Both the position numbers and the translations under genes were made by a program. Positions 55,850-64,000 of a stretch of DNA of 64,000 nucleotides are shown here, piece by piece. Source of the DNA: Neoarius graeffei (Eukaryota > Chordata > Actinopteri > Siluriformes > Ariidae); assembly GCF_027579695.1 (NCBI RefSeq), contig NC_083569.1:70983649-71047648 (forward strand), given 5' to 3'. The notes under the pieces are model-generated. The model ran no database searches and was not told where the DNA came from. It saw only the letters and a list, made by a program, of their open reading frames with translations. Position 1 is the first letter of the stretch, and each line of letters opens with the position of its first letter.

Positions 55850-56960
55850 ATTTCTAATGCTAGGATCAAATAAAGATCCACACAAAGGCAGCAGCATGTA
55901 CCCCAAAGATCTCGAAAACTAACTCTGTGACAAAACTGTGGGACGATACATATCAGATAAGGAATATAAAAAAAGATTTCTAAGGCTTTGAAGAGCACTG
56001 TTAATTCCATCATTAGGAAATGGAAAGTGCATTGCACCACCCACAATCTGCCAAGACACTTGGTCAGACAGACCATTAGGAACCAAATGGCAACTTTGAA
56101 AGACTTGGAAGATTTCATGGCCAACAAAGGAAAACATGCCCACACAACACTATCAAAGATGTTGCATACATCTGGCCTATATGGGAGGGTGTCAAAAAGA
56201 AAGCCACTTTTCAAAAAGGTCCATCTAGAGTCCCACTTGAAGTTTGCACAAAGACACCTGAAGGATCCTGCAACAAATTGGCAGAAGGTTCTGTGGCCAG
56301 ATGAAACCAAAGTAGAACTTTTTGGCATGAATGTCAACATGGCCAACACCAAAACAACACTATCCTGATTGTGAAGCATGGTGGTGGAAGCATAATGTTG
56401 TTGGGATATTTCTCATCTGCAGGGACTCGGGAACATGTCAAGATTGAAGGGAGGATGGAGGAAGCCAACTATAGGAAGATTCGGGAAAGAACCTGACAAA
56501 ACCTGTAGAATGTCTGAAATTGGGTTGAAAATGTATATTCCAACAAAACAAGGATCCCGAGCATAAAGCCATAGCTACCATGGAGTGGCCTGCTAGGAAG
56601 AAGTTGGAGGGTCTGGAGTGGCCTCATCAAATCCCTAACGTAAACATCTATAACCTGAAGGCTGCTGTCTATCCGCCAAAACCAACTAATATCTCCCAGC
56701 TTGAAAAGTTCTACAAAGAGTGGAGGAAAATCTCCAAATCTAGCTGTGACAACCTTTGAAGAAATACCCATGAATTAGATCAGAAAAAACAAGTCCCATC
56801 TGACAGAACATGTAAACGTTTTGAAAGATGTTTTATTCATTTTCTATCTGCTGTACGTAGACATGATTTTCAGAATAAAAATACAAAATGGTTTTCATGG
56901 GTATTCAAGAATAACACAAATATGTCTGAAATGAATGTCATCGCACCCTTATGATTCTAA
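55850..56960 (+). mobile_element. Degenerate Tc1-like element, family 4
   Basis: Transposase-like sequence in the plus direction: STVNSIIRKWKVHCTTHNLP, GLYGRVSKRKPLFKKVHLES, then QKVLWPDETKVELFGMNVN with the first catalytic Asp. Past 56370 it continues only as shifted fragments (TGGTGGTGGAAGCATAATG, AGTGGAGGAAAATCTCCAAA). Terminal repeats were not defined, so the boundaries are approximate. Confidence 0.7.
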
Positions 56961-58544
56961 TATGTTCCTCTTGAAGTGCACATTCTTGCTCTATTTCTGT
57001 CACTCTCTCCATTGTTCTTGCTTCTGCCAGCATCCACTGTCTGTTTGAATCCAGCTCACCTCCAACACACATCCACACACTCACTCACACATGCATGCAA
57101 AGGTCCGCCATTTAAAAAAAATATTAAAACACTGGCTCGTCAACGTTTGTCTGCGTCATGCTAATTAAACTACTTTTAGTTCATGATAGAAGGAGTTTGC
57201 AGGCTTGAGAAGGAAGTGAAAGCAACTATAAGGCTTAATTATACCTTCATTCATTCATTCATTCATTCTCTATACTGCTTATCCACTGCGGGCTATGGGT
57301 TAAGTATAACTTGCATAATATAATGCCAAAAATACAGCTCTACAGATCCACCCTTAGCCACAGACTGAATGTTACATTCAAACCACGATAGTTCCCCACT
57401 ACGGCAGCAGTTACAGTAGAAACTGCTCATAAAGAAAATAACTTCACTGTCAGCCACAATCAAATAAGTAGTAACCAGATAATTAGATGGTTGATTGAAG
57501 GATAGTAAAGCTGGCAGGTGCTGTATTTTAGCTTGGTAGGGCAGCGTGTTCCTGGTAACTAACCACACAGCTTGTATTTTCCTGCCTGTCATTATGGAAT
57601 TGTCCTCCAGCGGAGTCAAGTGTTCTGCTGCAATGACGCACAATTCTGCCTAAGTACCAAAATCCCAGCAGAACTTACTATGCACTTCAAACTCTTCCTG
57701 TCTGTCTAAGGGATGACAAGGGACTCGCTAGCAGCTGCCTTGACAGCATTTCAAACCCTCCAACTTACTTTCTACCCACCCACTGCTCTGCGACACAGTG
57801 GCACTTACCTGATTGTGTCATTTACACACAAGTGTCATTATTCAGGTGAGTACAATGACAGTCCCACAGGAGTTATAGGCTTAGCTCAAGGGCACAATGG
57901 CAGTGGCTATCTGTCTTGTCTCGTGTGCTGGACTCATAAGTAACAGTGGTAACATTTCACTACATCTCTCTGTTCTGCTTCACAAACAGACTCCTAAGCG
58001 ATATATGACATTCATATAGTAGTCCATCAAACTTGAACCAGTGTCATGAACATCAACCCTTCAATCCCAATTAGTTACATGTCATCTGCAAAGAGGTTTA
58101 TTCCAGGAAGGAACCCGTTTCCACTTGCGTAATCATTTGCATATTTCAGATGCTTTTATATACACCAACTTACAATTGAACTGAGCTGTTGAGGGTTAAG
58201 GGCCTTCTTCAAGTTTCCAATAGTCGCAGCTTGGCAATACTGGGATTCAAACTCACAAACTGCTGATTAGTAATCCAGAACCTTAACCACTGAACCAACA
58301 CTGCCCCAGTCATTTGTAACAGGTTCGCTCCTGCTTGGTTATAACAAATCCCTCCTACCACAACAGCCCCTTGTGGATAATATTGCAGACCCCTGCTTTA
58401 AATTATGAACTTGTAGCTGCAGCTGTAGCTGAAGCATGTGACTGGCTGAGGCAGTGTCAGGTCACTTTCCCTACTCCTGTCTCTCTGTCAGCTCCACCCA
58501 CTCATCATACTGTGTATACTATATTAGGCATGAATAAGAGTTGT
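56961..58544. other. Gene-free stretch with a tRNA-like SINE fragment
   Basis: A short ATTC repeat at 57249-57268. 58185-58310 on the minus strand carries a tRNA-like SINE fragment (GGGATTCAAACTCACAAACT, ACCTTAACCACTGAACCAAC). No gene recognised. Confidence 0.5.
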
Positions 58545-58917
58545 GGCAGCATGGTGGTGTAGTGGTTAGCACTGTTGCCTCACAGAAAGAAGGTTCTGGG
58601 TTTGAGCCCAGTGGCTGACGAGAACCCTTCTGTGTGGAGTTTGCATGTTTTCCCCATGTCTGTGTGGGTTTCATCCGGGTGCTCTGGTTTCCCTCACAGT
58701 CCAAAGACATTCAGGTTAGGCTAATTGGTGGCTCTAAATTGACCGTAGGTGTGAGTGTGAATGGTTGTTTGTCTCTATGTGTCAGCCCTGCGATGATCTG
58801 GAGACTTGTCCAGGGTGTACCCTGCCTTTCGCCCATAGTCAGCTGGGATAGGCTCCAGCTTGCCTGCGACCCGGTAGAACAGGATAAAGCGGCTACAGAT
58901 AATGCATGGATGGATGG
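58545..58917 (+). repeat. V-SINE-like SINE, copy 18 (GGATG tail)
   Basis: Target duplication ATAAGAGTTGT at 58534-58544 and 58918-58928. More diverged than most copies. Confidence 0.88.
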
Positions 58918-58940
58918 ATAAGAGTTGTTAAAAGCCTGGT

Positions 58941-59165
58941 GGGCGGCACGGTGGTGTAGTGATTAGCACAGTCACTTCACAGCAAGGAGGTTGTGGGTTC
59001 GAGCCCAGTGGCTGACAGGGGCTTTTCTGTGTGGAGTTTGCATGTTCTCCGTGTTTGCATGGGGTTCCTCCGGTTTCCCCCCACCGTCCAAAGACATGCG
59101 GTTAGCTTAACTGGCTACTTGAAATTGTCTATAGGTGTGAATGTGTGTGAGTGGTTGAGAGGAGA
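58941..59165 (+). repeat. V-SINE-like SINE, copy 19 (3' truncated)
   Basis: Head GGGCGGCACGGTGGTGTAGT through the central domain to GGTGTGAATGTGTGTGAGTG; the usual 3' third is missing and is followed by unrelated sequence. Confidence 0.8.
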
Positions 59166-59224
59166 AAACCTCTATAAATAATCCAGTAGAAGGCAACGGG
59201 AAACCACTATTGTAACTGTTCCCT

Positions 59225-59571
59225 AGAAACTTTGATGGCTGGAGCTGTCAGAGCGGCCACATCACTGCAGTGATATGCTGAGAGAGAGAAAAGACTGGTA
59301 TTAATGCCACCAGCATTGTGGACAACCCCTTCCACCCCCACATGGACTTATCACCTACCTGCTATCTGGCAGCAGGTGCGTGAGCATCTATGCCACCAGT
59401 GTAAGACTCTGCAACAGTTTCTTCCCTGAGGCGGACTACTCAACATATTGCTACCTGTCAACACTCACCTGGACTAATCAAAACCTCCCAACAGCTGCCA
59501 CTGTACATCCATCACTAACCAACTGCACTGTATAATTGTATCTACTGGACACTTTACTACTACAGTGGTGC
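59225..59571 (+). mobile_element. Rex1-like LINE 3' region, left part
   Basis: TATCTGGCAGCAGGTGCGTG, CTCTGCAACAGTTTCTTCCC and the following untranslated-looking sequence match the usual Rex1-type 3' end. It is interrupted by Tc1 copy D and resumes at 61167. Confidence 0.55.
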
Positions 59572-61166
59572 TTGAAAGTTTGTGAACCCTTTAGAATTTT
59601 CTATATTTCTGCATAAATATGGCCTAAAACATCATCAGATTTTCACACAAGTCGTAAAAGTAGATAAAGAGAACCCGGTTAAACAAATGAGACAAAAATA
59701 TTATACTTGGTCATTTATTTATTGAGGAAAATGATCCAATATTACATATCTGTGAGTGGCAAAAGTATGTGAACCTTTGCTTTCAGTATCTGGTGTGACC
59801 CCCTTGTGCAGCAATAACTACAACTAAATGTTTCCAGTAACTGTTGATCAGTCCTGCACACCGGCTTGGAGGAATTTTAGCCCGTTCCTCCGTACAGAAC
59901 AGCTTCAACTCTGGGATGTTGGTGGGTTTCCTCACATGAACTGCTTGCTTCAGGTCCTTTCACAACATTTCGATTGGATTAAGGTCAGGACTTTGACTTG
60001 GCCATTCCAAAACATTAACTTTATTCTTCTTATACCATTCTTTGGTAGAATGACTTGTGTGCTTAGGGTTGTCTTGCTGCATGACCCACCTTCTCTTGAG
60101 ATTCAGTTCATGGACAGATGTCCTGACATTTTCCTTTAGAATTTGCTGGTATAATTCAGAATTCATTGTTCCATCAATGATGGCAAGCCGTCCTGGCCCA
60201 GATGCAGCAAAACAGGCCCAAACCATGATACTACCACCACCATGTTTCACAGATGGGATAAGGTTCTTATGCTGGAACGCAGTGTTTTCCTTTCTCCAAA
60301 CATAACGTTTCTCATTTAAAGCAAAAAGTTCTATTTTGGTCTCATCCATCCAAAAAACATTTTTCCAATAGCCTTCTGGTTTGTCCACATGATCTTTAGC
60401 AAACTGCAGACAAGCAGCAATGTTCTTTATGGAGAGCAGTGACTTTCTCTTTGCAACCCTGCCATGCACACCATTGTTGTTCAGTGTTCTCCTGATAGTG
60501 GACTCATGAACATTAACATTAGCCAATGTGAGAGAGGCCTTCAGTTGCTTAGAAGTTACCCTGGGGTCCTTTGTGACCTCGCCGACTATTACATGCCTTG
60601 CTCTTGGAGTGATCTTTGTTGGTCGACCACTCCTGGGGAGGGCAACAATGGTCTTGAATTTCCTCCATTTGTACACAATCTGTCTGACTGTGGATTGGTG
60701 GAGTCCAAACACTTTAGAGATGGTTTTGTAACCTTTTCCATCCTGATGAGCATCAACAATGCTTTTTCTGAGGTCCTCAGAAATCTCCTTTGCTCGTGCC
60801 ATGATACACTTCCACAAACATGTGTTGTGAAGATCAGACTTTGATAGATCCCTGTTCTTTAAATAAAACATGGCACCCACTCACACCTGATTGTCATCCC
60901 AATGATTGAAAACACCTTACTCTAATTTCACCTTCAAATTAACTGCTAATCCTAGAGGTTCACATATTTTGCTGCTCACAGATATGTAATATTGGATCAT
61001 TTTCCTCAATAAATAAATGACCAAGTATAATATTTTTGTCTCATTTGTTTAACTGGGTTCTCTTTATCCACTTTTAGGACTTGTGTGAAAATCTGATGTT
61101 TTAGGTCAGATTTATGCAGAAATATAGAAAATTCTAAAGGGTTCACAAACTTTCAAGCACCACTAT
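59572..61166 (-). mobile_element. Tc1/mariner element, family 1, copy D
   Basis: Both terminal repeats are complete: left ACAGTGGTGCTTGAAAG, right CTTTCAAGCACCACTATA. It is the most intact copy of the family in the window and lies in minus orientation. Confidence 0.92.
59800..60880 (-). pseudogene. Tc1 transposase, longest N-terminal frame, one nonsense codon (copy D)
   Basis: The frame is open for 306 codons from 60880; the family start is probably the internal ATG at 60802 (MARAKEISEDLRKSIVDAHQ). It reads through the paired-like DNA-binding domain (LHQSTVRQIVYKWRKF), SGRPTKITPRARHVIVGEVT, the first catalytic Asp (WMDETKIELFALNEKRYVW) and VMQQDNPKHTSHS, where one Asp codon of the usual DND is missing, to PDLNPIEML. 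There TGG has become TGA. Beyond the stop the normal C-terminal sequence continues to about 59800. The single stop plus the in-frame codon loss suggest a recently inactivated copy. Confidence 0.88.
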
Positions 61167-61860
61167 ATATTGCTGCTACAACAATCAATTGCTGCTATCT
61201 TAGTCAATAGTTTATAGACACTTTTTGACACTACTTTTTTCAACTCAACACTGTTTTTAAGTTCTGCTAGTTGGCTTTCACTGTCCTGTGTATTTATTCT
61301 ACTGCTTGTGCTTGTCTCACATTGCCATGTATTTGCACTTTAAGTAGTCCTCTGTACTGTGCCATTGTACTGTTGTTTGTCACCATGGTCCTGGGGAAAT
61401 ATTTTATTTTAATCAATACATGTTATAGAGTGGGGCGGCACGGTGGTGTAGTGGTTAGCGCTGTCGCCTCACAGCAAGAAGGTCCTGGGTTCGAGCCCCG
61501 GGGCCGGCGAGGGCCTTTCTGTGTGGAGTTTGCATGTTCTCCCCGTGTCCGCGTGGGTTTCCTCCGGGTGCTCCGGTTTCCCCCACAGTCCAAAGACATG
61601 CAGGTTAGGTTAACTGGTGACTCTAAATTGACCGTAGGTGTGAATGTGGGTGTGAATGTGGGTGTGAATGGTTGTCTGTGTCTATGTGTCAGCCCTGTGA
61701 TGACCTGGGGACTTGTCCAGGGTGTACCCCGCCTTTCGCCCGTAGTCAGCTGGGATAGGCTCCAGCTTGCCTGCGACCCTGTAGAAGGATAAAGCGGCTA
61801 GAGATAATGAGATGAGATGTTATAGAGTGGAATGACTATAGAAACTACTTGACCTGATAA
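61167..61860 (+). mobile_element. Rex1-like LINE 3' tail, right part (with SINE inside)
   Basis: Continues from 59571 after Tc1 copy D. CATTGTACTGTTGTTTGTCA and CATGGTCCTGGGGAAATATT are the tail words. SINE copy 20 splits TGTTATAGAGTGG from AATGACTATAGAAACTACTT. Confidence 0.55.
61434..61817 (+). repeat. V-SINE-like SINE, copy 20
   Basis: Full length. Target duplication TGTTATAGAGTGG at 61421-61433 and 61818-61830. The GTGTGAATGTGG word in the 3' part is repeated once more than usual. Confidence 0.92.
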
Positions 61861-63412
61861 AGAGAAAAGCTCTCAACCCCATGATTAGACATACTGCACT
61901 TGTTGTATTTAACACAAATAATTAGTTGTCCTAGCAGTTTTTTTCTAGACACATAGAAATGGGAATGTCACCTTCTGCAATCACTATGAGAAAAATCCAC
62001 TAGTTTAATTAATTAATTAATTAATTAATTTTATTTTTGTCATTTTGTACAAGCTGTAGTGTTATGCCTCCACTGTACCAACCTGAATGTCTGTAACCTC
62101 AAATCAACAATAGTGGCACAAGTGACGAATGTGTCAAACTATTCCTCGACCCACTGAGCAAGTTCCTCTTTTGAGTATCGGTTCATTTCAGGGTCTGTTC
62201 CTTATTATAATTCAAAGACATTTTTCCTTTCTTCTGCAGCTGCTGGCTTGCACAATGAGCCTGTAGTCCAGAAAAAGTGGCTTTGTGACAATGCCTATTA
62301 TAAAACGCACTCTCCAAATACAATTACTACACAGATATCTACAGGTTAAAGTGAACAGAGAGAATGAATAGAGAGAGTGACGATGAGCTTCTGAGCACAG
62401 TACCAGAGTGCTGAGAGCATTTTAGAGCTCGAGGGATCTGCCCAGGACTTGACTCTACTCCTAATTAAGGATAAAGAGAGTGAAAATGAGGAAGAAATGG
62501 AAAGGGAGAGAGAGAACGAGATATAATAAGATATAACAAGATATAATAAGAATAAGATGAGGAGCATAATTAATTATAGCACATTTCACTTGCCATACAA
62601 GAAGATAAGACCCTTAATCACACACCTCTCCACTGCACAGTCACAAACGAAGCAAGATAAGAAAGAAATAAAGAAAGCGGGAGAGCACACTCATATCCTG
62701 CTGCTACACAAACTCTGAGTGTGTGATCTATTAACAGCTCTTTGCATCAGGTTCTCTCTCTGTGCTTTCTGTACAGCAAAACCAACTGCTATTGCATTCA
62801 CTTCACAAAATACCACTGGACTCATTGCTATGGCAACACACGCTGGCGTTCACTCATCTGTCATGCAAGAGAGATCTCGGTTTCAAACTTCGTTCTCTTT
62901 ACAATACATCACATCCTCCCAAAGCCATTCTAATACTTGACTCCAATCACTTGCTTTCTTTAGGGCTGCAATTCGATGGTTGCCTAATCAGATTTCCCAT
63001 AACTGGACTATAAATCATATTTAAGCACAACGTCTATCTAAAACCCAAATGGCCAAGTGGAAAAGCACTCAGACAAGTCTTGGATGCAGCATCAAGCTGT
63101 GGCCATACAGATCAATGACAAGAAGCTAAAGGCTGAGCTGTAGGAGAAAATTTTTTTCAAAATCAGAGCATGTCCATAAAACTCCACTAATCCAACTCTA
63201 TGTAGCTTTCCCACATCACACAATTATTTTCCTGAACAATTTTCCCTAATAAGTATTAAGCTTGTAACATTAATGTTACCTTACCAACACTATCTATCTA
63301 GCTAACTTTGCTAGCTTTAGCTAACTAGCAATAACCAGAACACCAGTCTGTAGTTACGTAAGAGTTACTTCACAACTGCATATAATGTAAATTATGGGAT
63401 ACATTTTATGAA
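61861..63412. other. Gene-free stretch
   Basis: (TTAA)n at about 62005-62030 and purine-rich sequence at 62480-62560. No exon of recognisable family found. Confidence 0.5.
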
Positions 63413-63779
63413 GGGCAGCACGGTGGTGTAGTGGTTAGCGCTGTCGCCTCACAGCAAGAAGGTCCTGGGTTCGAGCCCCGGGGCCGGCGAGGGCCTTTCT
63501 GTGTGGAGTTTGCATGTTCTCCCCGTGTCCGCGTGGGTTTCCTACTGGGTGCTCCGGTTTCCCCCACAGTCCAAAGACATGCAGGTTAGGTTAACTGGTG
63601 ACTCTAAATTGACTGTAGGTGTGAATGTGAGTGTGAATGGTTGTCTATGTGTCAGCCCTGTGATGACCTGGCGACTTGTCCAGGGTGTACCCCGCCTTTC
63701 GCCCGTAGTCAGCTGGGATAGGCTCCTGCTTGCCTGCGACCCTGTAGAAGGATAAAGCGGCTAAAGATAATGAGATGAG
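63413..63779 (+). repeat. V-SINE-like SINE, copy 21
   Basis: Full length. Target duplication ACATTTTATGAA at 63401-63412 and 63780-63791. Confidence 0.92.
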
Positions 63780-63948
63780 ACATTTTATGAAAGAGAATGA
63801 GGGGTTTAATTAGGATTTTAAAATGGGGAAGTGTTTCTTTCATGGGTGGTAACAATTTGGGAATAGCACTGTTTAACCTATGTTACTAAACTGAGTAAGA
63901 TTGTTATTATGGAAATGTGCTTTAAGGTAGTACGGGGTTCCAACCCTC

Positions 63949-64000
63949 CATCCATCCATCATCTGCAGCCGCTTATCCTGTACAGGATAGCAGGCAAGCT
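63949..64000 (-). repeat. V-SINE-like SINE, copy 22, running off the window
   Basis: Minus-strand tail CCATCCATCCATCATCTGCA and GCCGCTTATCCTGTACAGGA; the GGATG-tail subfamily. The rest lies beyond base 64000. Confidence 0.85.

Noticed and set aside
62346..63013. Several 60-85-codon frames
   Set aside because: Low-complexity Ser/Leu-rich or without any motif; no splice context.

Overview
The window looks like teleost fish nuclear DNA. It is AT-rich and intron-dominated, and it is packed with fish-type transposons: tRNA-headed V-SINE-like elements, several Tc1/mariner families, a Rex6/R4-type LINE, Rex1-like 3' tails, MITEs and very many (CA)n/(TA)n/(GATA)n microsatellites. The species cannot be fixed from sequence alone. 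No bacterial, viral or CRISPR features were seen.

The only cellular gene I can support is the 3' half of a sodium/calcium exchanger of the SLC8A (NCX) family on the minus strand. Five exons (29149-29043, 26184-26060, 20145-20046, 19753-19481, 13561-13182) have matching splice phases. They encode part of the second Ca-binding domain, the end of the cytosolic loop, the alpha-2 repeat and the C-terminus. The large N-terminal exon is not in the window, so everything above 29.15 kb would lie in its first coding intron, which would exceed 34 kb.

Layout. 1-13.2 kb: two V-SINEs, a Tc1 copy that is a three-level nest (3.5-7.1 kb), a MITE carrying a probable solo LTR (8.1-9.1 kb), short tRNA-SINEs and microsatellites. 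13.2-29.2 kb: the exchanger exons. Their introns hold a tandemly duplicated SINE/Tc1 segment (13.8-14.7 kb), a Tc1 copy, a SINE split by a LINE tail (17.6-18.7 kb), and a second Tc1 family abutting a nearly intact Rex6-like LINE (20.5-25.3 kb). 29.2-47 kb: SINEs, two copies of a roughly 950-bp MITE, three Tc1-type elements and a degenerate LINE. 47-55.6 kb: three copies of a short family that pairs an N-terminal Crypton/DUF3504-like exon with a long terminal palindrome; a 1.47-kb element carrying a THAP exon and a convergent SWIM/YqaJ-protein-like exon; and a 146-bp tandem array rich in nuclear-receptor half sites. 55.7-64 kb: a decayed Tc1, more SINEs and a Rex1-like tail hosting both a Tc1 and a SINE.

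The best candidates for something little described are the two-gene THAP element at 53128-54595, the palindrome-bearing family at 47.8-52.4 kb, and the exchanger splice acceptors built from microsatellites. All product names rest on reading motifs by eye; no database search was run.
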